Positions 45,780 to 58,287 of a stretch of DNA of 64,000 nucleotides are shown here, piece after piece. The position numbers and the translations under genes were made by a program. Positions within the stretch are counted from its first letter, which is position 1, and each line of letters begins with the position of its first letter. Source of the DNA: Meghimatium bilineatum (Eukaryota > Mollusca > Gastropoda > Stylommatophora > Philomycidae); NCBI GenBank assembly GCA_034231615.1, contig CM067322.1, positions 66,635,354-66,699,353 of the forward strand. Direction: 5' to 3'. The notes beneath the pieces are model-generated. The model searched no databases and had not been told where the DNA came from. It saw only the letters and a list, made by a program, of their open reading frames with translations.

Positions 45780-46050
45780 GGTGTCATATCTATAATTTGG
45801 GCTTCGCTAATGGCATTGATGTTATGGTGATCAAAACAAAATCTATCAGAGTTAACAGCATAGTTGAAAAAAAAGTTATAGACAAGTACGGAATGAAAAT
45901 CAACATCGAAAAGAGCAAGATCTTGTTAACATCAGAGACACAGTTGTAAAGATCAGCATGATGAATGGGCATACACATTAAGAAGTGAATACTCTCAAAT
46001 ACATAGGATCATGCATATGTAGTGATGGAAAATCCAAAACAATTAAAGGT
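45780..46050 (+). mobile_element. LINE family C, RT palm and thumb fragment
   Basis: Reads LGFANGIDVMVIKTKS (a mutated FADDID motif), KYGMKINIEKSKILLTSE, then EVNTLKYIGSCICSDGKSKT in a shifted frame. A short element follows directly. Confidence 0.65.
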
Positions 46051-46051
46051 A

Positions 46052-46125
46052 AGGCTTCTTCTTCAACGTTTATTCTCAAACTTCCACTGGATCTCTCTTG
46101 TAGCAGGACAATGGTTCAACTACTC
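46052..46125 (-). mobile_element. Short element, family B, tail part
   Basis: GCTTCTTCTTCAACGTTTAT and CCACTGGATCTCTCTTGTAG, then truncated after GACAATGG. Confidence 0.7.
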
Positions 46126-46790
46126 TGTTAACTTTAAGAATGAAGTGGGTCTAAACACACCCCCACATTACTCCGCGACAAAAAGTGATTTCTAAACAGT
46201 TTATGACATGTAAAAATAATATTTAAGACATTTAAAAACAATATTTAAACAATATATAAAAAAGACATTTGAAAACGAAATTTAAAAACAATATTATTAA
46301 GCACTTAATAATCAAGTAATGTGTTCTGCTCCAACAACCAATCAGAAGCACTGACTTTCTTCATTCTTAGAGTGAACAGAGATATTATAAAAAAACATGC
46401 TTTTAAAAGTTACAAGCAGATGAAGACAGAAAAACATTGACAAACAACAAAGACTATTTTTCTACTGTATCTATCAAGATAAACACTAAATGCGACAACA
46501 AAGTAGACCGAAAGCTCCATGTAATCTACGGCGTTACGTGCTATGAGTAGTACTCTTGGAGGGTACGGCACTGCTTCGATGAGGGCAGGATATAGGGAAC
46601 CTGATATGGGGAACCTGAGTGCAAGCAAGTCAAGTATCTACGTCTTTCCAACCTTTTTTAAAGGATTAATTTAGAAACATAATTTTTTAATTTTAGCACT
46701 AATCGTCTTTCATGATCCCTTTTTGCCATCCTACTTTCTTTAGAACTATGTTTCCACTTGCAACTCCTGATTTCCTTGTTTCACTTATAT
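46126..46790. other. Unassigned AT-rich sequence
   Basis: 46205-46300 repeats ACATTTAAAAACAATATTTA-like phrases. No gene seen. Confidence 0.4.
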
Positions 46791-46978
46791 CAGTGTTTCC
46801 CAACCTTTTTTGTACCATGCCCCACCTAAGTCTTTCTAAAATTCTTATGCCCCATCCCCCTCCCTATGTAACATATACATATTTTTTTTATATTCAAAAA
46901 ATGAATTATTCCCTAAATTAAGTCTAATTACAACGTGTTCGAATTGCCCCCTGTGGGGCCCCACTTTTGGAAACACTG
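46791..46978. mobile_element. hAT-type MITE
   Basis: Termini CAGTGTTTCCCAACC and TTTTGGAAACACTG. Flanks ACTTATAT (46783-46790) and ACTTAGAT (46979-46986), 7 of 8 matching. The interior resembles the 31770 copy (ACCATGCCCCACCTAAGTCT). Confidence 0.85.
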
Positions 46979-47069
46979 ACTTAGATCGTACATTACGAAC
47001 ATCCTGTTCTACCTATGCACAATAATTTTCTAAAGTGGCGGTTAAAATAGTAGGCATATGTCAAATTAT

Positions 47070-48020
47070 CTATTGTCTGTTCCCAGGTGAATGATGGTTG
47101 ATCGCATTCACACTTTCCGTTAAGCGCAGGGGTGGGAGCTTAAGCTGTCGTTCTAAAGCCAGATGTGTCGCCGAGGTTGCATTTAGTCCATGTTTGTTCA
47201 AGGCTATCTTGATGTTTACTATCCACCGTTTTCTTGGTCTACATCTGGCCTTACGCCCGGATATTCTTTTGTTATATGCTCTTATTTGTATTTGGTTTCG
47301 GTTCATTCTCATAAGGTGACCGAACTATTTTACTGTCTCAATATGTTCAATACATGATATTATACTAACTCTTTTCCTAATATCTTCATATATTTTATCT
47401 AGTTTGGTAACCATTGCAGCTTTTCTCAGACACTTCATTTCACATGTAACGATTTTTTTCTACTGCGAGGCTGTAAAAGACCATATTTTACATTGGTAGC
47501 ACAGTGTTGGTATAACATTTGTAGATATTATCTGTCTCTTGATCTCCATCTTGATCTTTGGATGAAGAAGTAATTGTGAAAGTTGGTAAGTCACTGTGTT
47601 TGCTTTCTGGCACCTTGTTTCTATTTCTCTGTCTACTCTTCTATTTTCGGAAAAAATGCTGCCTAGATATTTAAATTCACTTTGGTGTTTTCTGTTGTTA
47701 TATCAATTGGTGTTGCTGACTTGATAATTTTCATAACTTCTGTTTTTGTACATTAATTTTCATGTTCTACTTCTTACTTGCTATATACAGCAATGCATTG
47801 ATGTGATTTTGCAAATTTTCCTCATATTTGTATATTAGACTTTGATCATAGGCAAATAATAGTTTATTGATTTCATTATGTGCCTCATCAGGTTTATTTG
47901 CAATTTTTTTCTCTTTGTTGATGTGAGCTTTTATTTTTCTGTCCATATATATGTTGAAAAGTAGGGGTCAAAGCATGCAGTTTTGTCTTACTCTAGATCT
48001 TGTTATTATAATGTTAGTAC
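47070..48020 (-). mobile_element. LINE family F relic with RT core
   Basis: From right to left: QNCML-PLLFNIYMDRKIKA, NKLLFAYDQSLIYKYEE (a degenerate FADD motif) and LQNHINALL, then a gap of broken frames, then NRNQIQIRAYNKRISGR, RPRKRWIVNIKIALNKHGL and THLALERQLKLP. About 950 bp, dead. Confidence 0.75.
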
Positions 48021-48079
48021 AATCGTTCTTTTTAAATTACGGTAAATTTTTTTTGTGAGATTAATTTGCTTTATTATTT

Positions 48080-48232
48080 TTATTTTTTTAAAGAGTTCGT
48101 TCTCAAAAGCACACTTGATCTCTCTTCCAGCTGAACAACAGATTCCTACCAGATTACCAGGGAACGGAATTGCGTTATTTCGCCGTTTTATTTCCGCCAA
48201 TGATCCGGCACATCCGATTTCGGCGTTGCAAT
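48080..48232 (-). mobile_element. Short element, family B
   Basis: AAGAGTTCGTTCTCAAAAGC to ACATCCGATTTCGGCG, with GCGTTATTTCGCCGTTTTAT in the core. The tail has mutated to A/T-rich. Confidence 0.75.
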
Positions 48233-48583
48233 TAATACTTATTCTGAGTGGTGGACGTCTGTAGTCATATCGATAGGCCAGCCGTACGAGATATTTGGTA
48301 AAAATTGTGAACTGAACGCCAACCTGAAAGCTAACCACAGTTGAGCATGCTTGACATTTTCGCAGCTCTTGATATCGCTATCGGCATAGACACAGACGCC
48401 CGCATTATTTGTGTTAATTTATTTAAAATATACAATATTATTGTTAACATTATTGCAACCGAGTCTCCGTAGTCAACAACCAGTTGCGTCCCGATATGTA
48501 AACAAGTTGGAAGCAATGCCATTCAGACTTATCTTTTCCATAAAATGATGATATGAATTTCTGATAAGGGTTACTGTCTAGAT

Positions 48584-48878
48584 CAGTGGTTCTCAATGTG
48601 GAGCATGTACCCCATGTAAGACCATGGACATTTGAGGGGGGGGGCATGGGCACTTGAAGGTGACTACAGAGAACATTTTGAAGTTTGGGGGAAGCTAAAG
48701 GCTCCTTCAGAATGACCATACGAAGTAACTACTTGAACAATAAACAATACGAATTATAGCGATAAAGCTTAGAAAGTAAAACTTTTAAAGAAAGCTAATG
48801 ACCTTTTCTTTTAGGCACCAGAGAGGGGGACAACAGGAACTTTGTGAGCCACAAGTCAAAAAAGGTCGAGAACCACTG
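48584..48878. mobile_element. hAT-type MITE
   Basis: Termini CAGTGGTTCTCAATG and GGTCGAGAACCACTG. Flanks GTCTAGAT (48576-48583) and GTCTAGAC (48879-48886). 295 bp with a poly-G run. Confidence 0.88.
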
Positions 48879-48984
48879 GTCTAGACCACGGATCTCTACA
48901 CATGAGTCACGTAGAGTTTTCTGTGTGAATCGGACTAAAGATATATTTATATAAGAAATATTTTCGGGGAATGCTAGATGTATC

Positions 48985-49110
48985 ATCACTGCAAGATGGG
49001 TCAACAGATACGACAGAAGAACGATAACTAGTTGACCTATAAGCATATGCTACGCACCTTGCAGGATGTAATGATCGTGGAATATTGCCGCACAAGTACA
49101 CCTCCATCCA
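48985..49110. repeat. Dispersed repeat shared with 10255
   Basis: CATCACTGCAAGATGGGTCA, CATATGCTACGCACCTTG and GGAATATTGCCGCACAAG correspond to phrases at 10265-10395 in the same order. Class unknown. Confidence 0.45.
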
Positions 49111-49259
49111 GGGACTGAACACGCATCAACAAAACCCCTTCATATACTGTGCAAAACAAATGCTTTTGCCAAAAAAAGGTTATGGGCCGTAAAGCTCTAC
49201 CTGTTCACAGCTAAATGGATTACTTCATCACCATCTGTGCTCTCTCACTGATAGTTAAC

Positions 49260-49860
49260 AACACGAATGTTCATGTGTTTTCATGGCAGAACGTGAAGTA
49301 CGTTGTGCTACCGTTTTATGTGCGCAATGTAGGGCTAAGCATGTACGTTTTTGGCATGCTTTTAATTCATGTGAGATAATTTATTCTGTAACGGTCTTCC
49401 TAACTGTCACCAAGCGATGAGTGGGTACCATCTATATATACCATGACAATTTATCACCATATGTGCCATTGGACTTTATATGCCAAAACATATCAGTCAA
49501 ACCTTTCTTTCTGTTACACTGAGACTATCACTACTCTCGTTTTCGTGATTATTTGGACAAGACAACTGGGCAGTCCATCTGTTGTCTTACTCTGCTGCGA
49601 CAGTGTTTTGGCCGAGGGGTGCTATTCAGAGATATTGCTTGTCTTGTGCAATCAATTCTCATTCCATCTCGGCCTACAATGCCAGGACGCGATCCATTAA
49701 GCTGTAGCCATATTGCTTCGCAGGAACTTCCAATCAATCGGTTTTCAGTGTGCATGAGTAGGATCTACTTTACGAGTTTATTTTAGTAAGATTTTTTTTT
49801 TTATCTGCTAACCCTGATATTGCACGAGAGCAATGCAAATCCCTTTGCACTCCAACCAAC
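49260..49860 (-). mobile_element. Composite element K, copy 3, internally shortened
   Basis: 49265-49365 matches the 3' module (GTGAAGTACGTTGTGCTACC, TTTTGGCATGCTTTTAATTC). 49590-49850 matches the LINE J-derived 5' module (GTTTTGGCCGAGGGGTGCTA, TCTGCTAACCCTGAT). The GC-rich tandem part is mostly lost. Same module order as copies 1 and 2. Confidence 0.55.
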
Positions 49861-50339
49861 GCATCATGTTGGCAGTTAAAATTAGGTTGAATATTACATA
49901 CAAAAATTCATTTTCGGTATATCTCTTGTACCTTATGAAGAAGTGTGTATCCCGATCGTGGATTACTGAGAACCGCTGGTCTAGACAAAAGACTTCTCTG
50001 CACTAACAAAAGTGTCCATTCTATAAGAAACAAAGAATTTAGGTGACGACAAAATAAGGGTCACTTGTGTTTTTTAAGGAAAACACCAGCAACGGCTGGT
50101 GATGACGAGGTCATCATCAATGACATTGAAAGACAAATTCTATGGAAACGTCAACAGTCTGAAACTGCTCACTATTTTTTTAAGATACTCAAGAATGACG
50201 TCTGAGAGTAGACGTATGTGACAATCATGAATGATGGTTACTTGTAAGTGAACTTCTTTCACAAATATATGACTCGGATGTAAAGACTGACAATGTTATT
50301 ATTTGTATCGATTTTTTTTTTTTCACATCCCATACGTCC

Positions 50340-50480
50340 GACTATGTGACGTCGAGGTACATAGCATGTTTGTGTGAATGTCGGGTTACTGTACCGAGTT
50401 CGAATCCCACCGCAGGCAATTGTGCATCCGGACCATTCAGAGAGCAATGGCAAACTACGAAGCATGAATACTAACAAGAA
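50340..50480 (+). repeat. Possible tRNA-derived short element
   Basis: GAGTTCGAATCCC at 50396-50408 is a good polymerase III B-box/T-arm. The upstream region (TACATAGCATGTTTGTG) gives no convincing A-box. It is not foldable as an intact tRNA by eye. Confidence 0.3.
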
Positions 50481-51149
50481 AATCACTACAGAAAAAATTG
50501 GGCTGATGGCTACATTCTGTTGCTATAGTTCGTGCCATAATTTATGTTACTCACTCGAGCTCTATTTTCACGAAAACTACCTGATGCATTGCAACCATAT
50601 TTTGCAGTTAGTCTTATACACAGCACGACCTTATAAATAAATATTTTTTTTTAATTGATAGGTAGATTGGAAAATGCACAAAATATTTTTTGCTATATAG
50701 TATTGCATAACAGCACAAAAAAGACACTCACATTTTACCGAAATACACACAAATTGTGGGTATAAATGCGTATCCCAACTACATATAAATAACAGGTAAT
50801 GTGAGATAGTTATCATTACTTCCATTATCATTACTTCCAGAATGTATGTAAAGCAGTTTTTATCATTGATAAATGTAGTCTGGTGTTTTTTTTTTTTTTT
50901 TGTGACATTGGTGTTGAAGAGGAATATGTGTATTTGATCATTCCATAAATAAAGGTGGATGCCAAAAAAATCGTTGTAAGAAGCAAAACAATGAAGTACC
51001 AATTGATTTTGTTCCGTGTTACTGTTAGATATTTGGTCAATGTGAGAACAACAGAGATTGGCACATCAATTGTTTTATTCAGATTCTGAAGTGAAGACTC
51101 GAAAAGATCGACTGCTGCTAAGGGCGGGATAAAATGCAAACCATCTCGT

Positions 51150-51890
51150 TGCTAATATCCCTTCCACTTAAAACACATGCTCTTCACATTTTCTCTAGTG
51201 CTCAATGTCTATATGTGCAAGGCCATAGTGTGCTATGTTTGTTACATCACAAAGTTTGAAAGTCTTGTTTAGTGCGGTAACTTGAGCTTTGACTGAAGCC
51301 CATACAAGCTCAAATGGATTGAGATGTGAATGCTAAGTTGGTAGCCGAGGAGAAGTATGACCATGCTCAGGATTGATTTTGTCAATTACAAAAGTCTTCA
51401 TCTTCTTTGTCCGTCTCAGACGTTCTAAAAACCAATTTTTGAATTTATTGCTGCAAACAGATACAATTTCATTTGCAAGCCATGTCATGATTTCCTTTTC
51501 TGCGCTTGATCTTCTTCTTCTTCTGCGTTCGTTCTCAAACTCCTGCAGGTTAGCAGGATGTAGTCCGGAGAACGGAATGCGTTGTGTCATGGTTTACAGC
51601 ACTGCTGCGATATCTGCGCCTTTCGGCCTGACACATCCAAATTCAGCATGGCTTTGGGTCACTGACCCTATATGGGATGGGACAGCCAACTCCATCCCAT
51701 AACCTCCTTAGTCGCCTTTTACGACATGCGTGGAAGGTAAACAGTGTTGTTATTCTTTGCTCCCCTTTCGGGCCCCGCAACACACGGGCGTCTGCGTTTG
51801 ATGAAGTTGGATTGTGTCTTCATGCGCTACTACTTTATGATAGGAGACATTGTCCATAACAACACATGACGGTCTATCCAACGCTGGTAG
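51150..51890 (-). pseudogene. IS630/Tc1-like DDE transposase, split by a short element
   Basis: From right to left: LDRPSCVVMDNVSYHKVVAH (about 51880-51810, second catalytic Asp), then the short element at 51511-51790, then EKEIMTWLANEIVS, NKFKNWFLERLRR, NPEHGHTSPRLPT, HLNPFELVWASVKAQV (catalytic Glu, about 51310) and KTFKLCDV. The pattern MDN-YH...NP-E--W--VK is that of DDE_3-type transposases. The 5' end is lost where LINE C begins (51895). Confidence 0.75.
51511..51790 (-). mobile_element. Short element, family A, full length, inside the transposase relic
   Basis: 280 bp. Target duplication TCTGCGCTTGAT (51499-51510) and TCTGCGTTTGAT (51791-51802). Very close to the family consensus, so young. 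Confidence 0.92.
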
Positions 51891-51894
51891 AAGT

Positions 51895-52340
51895 GAATTT
51901 TATATGGATGTATGTGTATTTCCTGTGGCGACATATGGATGTGAAGCATGGACACTAAATAAAACAGTGGCCAAGAGAATAACATCATTTGAATTAAAGT
52001 GTTATAGAAGAGTTTTGAGAATACCATGGACAGCGAAGAAAACAAACCAGGTGTTACGAACAATTAACGTCCAGGAATGCTGGCTTCTGAACACTATATT
52101 AAAGAAAAAGCTATCCTTTTTCGGTCATATTAAGAGACACGACGGCATGGAGAGTGTTAATGGAGGGGATGATAGAAAACAACAGGGGCAAAGGCTGACC
52201 AAGACGCCGTTGGACAAAAGACATTCAAGAATGCCTGCGCATGTCACTAGAAGATGCAGGGCAACTTGCTCATGACAGCGGAGAATTCAAGAGATCCATA
52301 GGAAAGACTACGTTCTGGAAAGAATGTCATTGATGATTCT
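51895..52340 (+). mobile_element. LINE family C, C-terminal part
   Basis: VATYGCEAWTLNKTVAKRIT, CYRRVLRIPWTAKKTNQVLR, then a frameshift to an Arg-rich RGRPRRR-like segment and KTTFWKECH. Matches 28317-28560. Confidence 0.8.
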
Positions 52341-52489
52341 AGCTTCTCTGCAAAATTAACTGTACAATTGTGTAGTCATATTTTGCATATTAACTCACAT
52401 TATAATAAAACTCTTACCTAAATATATAAATTGGCTAAATCAAACAAGATACCACAATGAAAAAAAGTCAAATATGCGATAAGTCTTTA

Positions 52490-53735
52490 AGTAAACTAGA
52501 GGGGTGCAAAGGGAACGCATTGCTCTAGGTGGGCCCAGGGTTAACAGATAACCAAGATCCCAAATGTACCTCCACGCGGTGCACCCTGGAAACAGAAATA
52601 CAGCAGCTCGAGCTGATTCTGGCCAAATCATTTGGGGATCGTGTCCGAGAATGTGGAGGTAGCAGATGGAAAGAGATTTGACTGCACAAGAGACAGACAA
52701 TATCACCGACACAACCAGCATCACCAGCTATAGCGACACTGACGACATACAGTGAAGCAAGTCAGTCCAGTCCGAACATTGGAGGGTCGGCCAATGTAAA
52801 ATGCACGTAAAGGTAGATGCATGGCGAGAGACAAATAGATTTCATACAGAGTACAATGAAACAATGAAAGGGCAGAACAGCGCTAGAGGGCAGCGCGAAC
52901 TGCAAATAGAAAGTGAAAAGTCCCTAGGAAAGGTGAACTACAAGCTCCGTCAGCTCGAGACGAGCATTTAGTCACCTGTGTTCCTTACAGGCAGAGACCC
53001 AGACCCATCCATTGGCGTTTGGTAAAGCAAGAATACCTAACCCAACTCTTATGTCGAGCCTTCCTAAACCGGAAATATGCTCGCGAAGAGAAAGGGTTCT
53101 GTACCCGATGGGCTCAGTCACAAAAGGGACAACGATGGTAGCCCTGGCCCAACTCTACTGTCAGGTTTTCCTACACCGGAAATACACTTGAAGAGAGAAA
53201 GGGTTCAGTACCTGATGGGCTCAGGCGTTATTGGGACAAGGACGCTCAGCTCGAGAACGCCTTGCTCTCAAACGCGTGGTGTGAGACTCGAACTTGGACA
53301 AGGGATACACGATGTCGGTGAACGACACCTCGGCTAAGAGGGCGAAAGAGCCAGGGTCCAACTCCTCTGTTGAGTTCTTCCCCTTAAGGAACCAGGCTCA
53401 CGGATGAGAAACGGTTCAGTACCCAATGGGCACAGGCACAGCACGTCCAATTACACGAGGCAAGTTCATAGACAGTGGAACACCTCGTGCGAATCAGACG
53501 AGAGCAAAAATCGTCTGGGCGAAGAGTCGCCACTACGCGTGCCTGGAGACAGATATAGAGGCTGTCACAGGCCAAAGGTAGCCCACCCGAATTGTCAAGG
53601 CGTGCCGAAATCGGATGTGCTAGGCCTACAAGGCGCATAACGGTGGCACAACGTAATCACGCTCCCGGCGGAAATCGCACGGATATCCGTGATGGTTACA
53701 ATGGAGCGAACGCAAAACAAACAAAACAAACAAGT
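52490..53735 (+). mobile_element. Composite element K, copy 2
   Basis: 52490-52760 is the LINE J-derived module (GCACCCTGGAAACAGAAATA, matching 44640 inverted). 52780-53570 is GC-rich with about three tandem units (CCGGAAATA, GAGAAAGGGTTC, AGTACC, GATGGGCTCAG). 53570-53735 is the 3' module (TGCCGAAATCGGATGTGCTA, CGGCGGAAATCGCACGGAT) ending in an (AAAC)n tail. Colinear with copy 1. Confidence 0.7.
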
Positions 53736-53739
53736 AAAC

Positions 53740-54430
53740 TAGAGTTTAGCTATTATTTTAAGATTAAACAATTACGTGATCCAACAAAAAATACAGCCCA
53801 ACTGACATTCCTTGTTCTGATGTCTCTTCTATGGGCATACCCCAGTATTTTTGTGTTTTTCATTGGTGACAATCTTGACATTATAATGAACAATAAAAAT
53901 CAAGAAGATATTCATGCCAAATAAATTCACAAAGTCTGTCAATTACAATGAAATCTCTAAATAAATTACAACACATTCGTACTCATGGAAATCGTGGTTT
54001 CCGTACCATAGTGGATCAACCTGGTGTGCACGAAAATCAAAACATTGTTACATTTCACAGCAGTATACTTCAATTTTTTTTGGTAATGTATACATGTTTC
54101 CAGTCTATCAACATTAACGTTGCATCAGAGAAAACTCCGTCACTGATGACAACTTATTTTTATCGTGCCTTTAATTCACCTGTACATTTATACTTTGCTT
54201 CACAACCAATGAAGAGTTGGAGAGAAAAAACAATCCAATAAACAAATAAGGCTTATTTCTCCTCATCAACCGGGACTGTCAACAGACTCGGGTGTAATAC
54301 TGTAAAACCTTTACATGTGTATAATTTATAGACAAATTGTTTTAATCTAGTTAATTTTTACAGGGCAAAAAAAAAACAGTTTCATAGTCATGGAGAGTCT
54401 CAAGCTGGAACCAAAAGATCTTTTCGATCT
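53740..54430. other. Unassigned AT-rich sequence
   Basis: The open frame at 53948-54241 has no recognisable motif. Confidence 0.35.
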
Positions 54431-54431
54431 A

Positions 54432-54525
54432 ACAAGTAGTTTTGGATACAAATAATTCCAACTGAGAATATAAATTTTCAAGTAGTTTTGGATACAAATA
54501 ATTCCAACTGAGAATATAAATAATT
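54432..54525. repeat. 46-bp tandem duplication
   Basis: AAGTAGTTTTGGATACAAAT plus AATTCCAACTGAGAATATAA occurs twice in tandem. Confidence 0.9.
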
Positions 54526-55515
54526 GAACGGACTATACCAATTTTTTTTTATCTCATACAGAGGACAATTTAAAAAATTTCTAAACTCAACAACTAAATG
54601 TCATCTTAACAGAATGTGTAACGCGTTTTGGGAAAAAAAGTTAATTAAAGGTAACCAACCACCAAGCAATATCAAACATCAGATGATATAACTATTTAGT
54701 GAGGATTTCCTCTTGTCGCAATGCACTTCTTTACACATGTTTACACGCCTTCTGAACGTAGGAGGCTTCTACTACAAACATTATAATATATAGTTTACAG
54801 AGAAAGAGAGTTGGAAAACTAATGAGAAGAATAGTGTAGGAAGAGATTATATCTTCGTGGGCATAGATGACGAGGACATCTCGCAACACAAAAATCATTG
54901 GAGAGTGACAGCTGCACCCCCATGTTCCACAATCAACTGAAATGAATTATTTTTTTTTAAACAAGTGGAGATAATTTAGTTACCTGGTATGTTAGTGCAT
55001 GGACTGACAAGCTGGGACAATTGAAAAAAAAAACAAATAATACCCAAGGCGTCCCTCGGATACGATGGGAGTAAATTGATGAATAGATTATGTGCTATCA
55101 ACAATAGACTACTCAACAAAACCATACTTTCAATAGCGTCATTGTCTATTGTTAACAAAGTGGTGATATTTTTAGGGTCTCTTTGACAAGACTGTTTTAT
55201 GCATTCAATTTCTTTTTTCCTGGGTCACTGGAGACCTGTGCGCATGGACCACCTGGGGTTATACCTTATATGGTACACGTTCTTTCTCCAACAATACTCA
55301 ACTTTGACCAGAAACAGCCTGAATAGTGTCGCCGTCATCATGTAGTAGCTATATCATTCCTTAAACTCTCCAAACCATGAATCCTAATACCCATTTCTTG
55401 ATGGCTGCGTGGTCTGCAATCAATTGATTATGCATCTAGTTTGATATTTGTCATGTATGTATGTGTGCTTGCTTGTTTCAATCCACCTATTGGTCGGGAG
55501 ACTTCCTGCAGATGA
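54526..55515. other. Unassigned AT-rich sequence
   Basis: No supported feature. Confidence 0.35.
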
Positions 55516-55518
55516 TCG

Positions 55519-55797
55519 TTCTTCTTCATCTTCTGCGTTAATTCTCAAACTCTTGCAGATTAGTAGAATGTAGTCCAGAAAATGAAATGTGTTCTATCAT
55601 TGTTTATTGCTTAGCTGTGATATGTGGTTTTTCCTCCTGACAAATCGGAATGGCATGTGGCCTATAGATCACCTTGATGTATGGGATGGGACAGTTGACT
55701 CCATCCCCAAGCCTCCTTTTTCGCCTCTTACAATGAACCTGGCAGGTAACAGTATTGCTATTTTTTTGCACCACTTTCGGACCTAGGAGACACACTG
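55519..55797 (-). mobile_element. Short element, family A, diverged
   Basis: TTCTTCATCTTCTGCGTTAA (tail), GGGATGGGACAGTTGACTCC, TTTTTCGCCTCTTACAATGA, ACCACTTTCGGACCTAGG (head). Confidence 0.85.
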
Positions 55798-56037
55798 GGG
55801 TGAGATTTTCATTATTTTAGGAATACCAAATGGGTATTTTTCAGAAAAATGATTATCTTTGCATCACTAGAATCCGGTGGCTGGGTCACAGAGGCTTTTA
55901 TTTTGCAAACCACAAATAACTAATTTGAATCTTGACAGCTTAGTTGTCAGTTGAGTGACAATTAAGATACCTGGGGTAATTAATAAAGTTGTTAAATACA
56001 TTGTATCTATTAAATTCATATTAGTTAGTCAAGGGTT

Positions 56038-56187
56038 AGTGACCCAGAAGCCATGCTGAAATCAGATGTATCAGACCAAAAGGGGAGATACCATAGCTAA
56101 GCTATAAACATGACAACACATTACCTTCTCTGGACCACATTCTGTTAATATGCAGAAATTTGAGAACAAACAAAGAAGAGGAATATT
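56038..56187 (+). mobile_element. Short element, family A, 3' half
   Basis: GTGACCCAGAAGCCATGCTG to GAACAAACAAAGAAGAGG. 5' truncated. Confidence 0.75.
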
Positions 56188-56255
56188 AGTCACGATAGCT
56201 GAATCTCAGTCAGTTGATTCTCAATTCATTCAGCTGGAACATAAGCTTTCTGATT

Positions 56256-56529
56256 CTTCTTCTGCGTTCATTCTCAAACTCCTGCAGATTAGCAGGATAT
56301 AGTCAGGAGAACGGAATGTGTTGTGTCATGGTTTACACAATGCTGCGATATCTGCGCCTTTTGGCCTGACACATCCGACTTCAGCATGACTTTGGGTCAC
56401 TGACCCTATATGGGATGGGACAGTCACCTCCATCCCATAACCTCCTTAGTCACCTTTTACGACATGCGTGGAAGGTAAACAGTGTTGCTATTCTTGCTCC
56501 CCTTTCGGGCCCCAGCTACACACGGGCAG
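56256..56529 (-). mobile_element. Short element, family A, full length
   Basis: 274 bp flanked by GCTTTCTGATT at 56245-56255 and 56530-56540. Close to consensus. The surrounding sequence (CAATTCATTCAGCTGGAACAT-like) is itself partly duplicated at 56540-56575. Confidence 0.9.
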
Positions 56530-56758
56530 GCTTTCTGATTATTCTCAATTCATTCAGCTGAAGGCTGGAACATGGGTTTTCTGAGTTCTAGTAAAATTCC
56601 CTGGTTGGTGCTACTGTGTGTACATGCCTCTAATGCTTTGAGTTAGCTGAATATCACAGAGAAGCGATTGAGTGTTGTTAGTGTATACAACATGCTTTGA
56701 GCTAACAGAGCATGACAGAGTGGAAAAGGAGTATTGTGTATATCATGAACACTGTGGG

Positions 56759-56925
56759 CAGGGCCGGTCTTAGGCCATTGCAACCTATGCAGCCGCAGTG
56801 GGCCCCGCACTTCATAGGCCCATAAATTCATATTAGAATTTATTTTATTATCCTCTTCCCTACCCAGACTAGGCCCCTCGCAATCTGTTTCACATTGGGC
56901 CCCGCAACTGTTAGGGCCGGCCCTG
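56759..56925. mobile_element. hAT-type MITE with perfect 8-bp duplication
   Basis: Termini CAGGGCCGGTCTTAGGC and TTAGGGCCGGCCCTG; ACTGTGGG at 56751-56758 and 56926-56933. 167 bp; GGGCCCCGCA occurs near both ends. A different terminal family from the CAGTGNTTC elements. Confidence 0.9.
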
Positions 56926-57135
56926 ACTGTGGGCTAACAGAACATGATGGTCATGGAATGTTGATTCACATGAGTGTATAAATGTTGATTAAATCCATAT
57001 TTCAAACATAAGTGTACATTTTCATCAAGGGTAAGGTATTTTACTGTTTAGGTCAAATAATTATGGATGCCAGTTGTGAAGCAGTGGCAAAAGGAAAAAT
57101 AACTATCCATGTAAAGGTCTAACACATGGACACTC

Positions 57136-57275
57136 CTCCAAAATCAGATGTATCTGACCATTGGTGCAAATAGAACCACAACACAGTGTATCTTTGACTA
57201 CATCCCACTGGAAATCTCGTAGGACCATTATCCTGCTACAAGAGATATTCAGCAGGAGTTTGAGAGAAACACCTA
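57136..57275 (+). mobile_element. Short element, family B, diverged
   Basis: AAATCAGATGTATCTGACCA, CTACATCCCACTGGAAATCT, TCAGCAGGAGTTTGAGAG. The tail is decayed. Confidence 0.75.
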
Positions 57276-57389
57276 AAAATCATCAACAGCCACGATTACT
57301 ACACCCAAAATTACCACGTAGAACATTAAAATTAAAAACCTGAACTAATTTTTCCTTGATTTATTAGATATTACCTTCATCAATATGAG

Positions 57390-57850
57390 GGCTGCTTACT
57401 AAGTTCCGGGACATATTTTTGTGAACTGGTTCTATATCCTTCAAAGCAGTTTCTTAGTGATTGTGTATGCTTATTGTATTGCTCCTGTCCCTGAAAGAAG
57501 CACTTGTTAGACAATTTCAGCTCAATCCCCTCAATTTCATTATATCTGAGACAGTTCATTGTTCTCTAAATTGCGCGAACATCACAAAGTCATGAAGCAA
57601 GATCATGTGAGCCTAGTGGTTGTGGGAACACCAGAATGTTGTTTTTTTCACAAATACATTAATTATGCCAAACTTGTGTGCGGTAACACTGTCATGATAC
57701 GGTGACACTGTCATGATATGCAATCCAATTGCTCGCATGCCACTTCTCACTAGTCTGCCCAAAGCATCATGGGGGTGTTGCAAGACTGTTTTGTAGAATT
57801 CTGCATTGACACTGTTCTCTAAGGACATAATCATAAATAACTAGCTCATC
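57390..57850 (-). pseudogene. Mariner-like element fragment
   Basis: The plus-strand left end GGGCTGCTTACTAAGTTCCG looks like a mariner terminal repeat. On the minus strand, SVNAEFYKTVLQHPHDALGR, then broken frames with HDSVTAHKF, resembles the central part of mariner transposase. Short and decayed; no target TA pair assigned. Confidence 0.45.
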
Positions 57851-58287
57851 AATATCGAAGAATGAAATCAACATGCTCTTGAAATTGAATAACAGGATTT
57901 GAGCCTACTTTTGAAACATGAATACCACTGATATGTTTTAATTGGCTTAACCACAAGACTCCAGAAGTTGACTCCAGCATTTCACAAGTATAGGAACTAG
58001 TTTTTCAAGATGAAAGTGGAAATAAATGCACACATCTTACTAAATACTAATATTCATTTCTGAAAGGGAACAAGTACTACTTTACTGTCTTCACTTATGG
58101 GATTCCAGACTATGTATACATGAAGTTACCAATCTCCTATTGGGTACATACATCGACATGCAGTTCTTACATGCACTAAGATAATACCACTACATTACGT
58201 ATTATTGTTTTCCAGAAACAAATTTTCCAGAACTTTTATGAACAGCTTTTCATACCTTTAATAAGACTAATTATTTTACCTTCAGTA
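57851..58287. other. Unassigned intron sequence near the exon 1 donor
   Basis: No supported feature. Confidence 0.35.

Noticed and set aside
50396..50408. Intact tRNA gene
   Set aside because: Only a B-box/T-arm-like sequence; no acceptor stem or D-arm could be folded.
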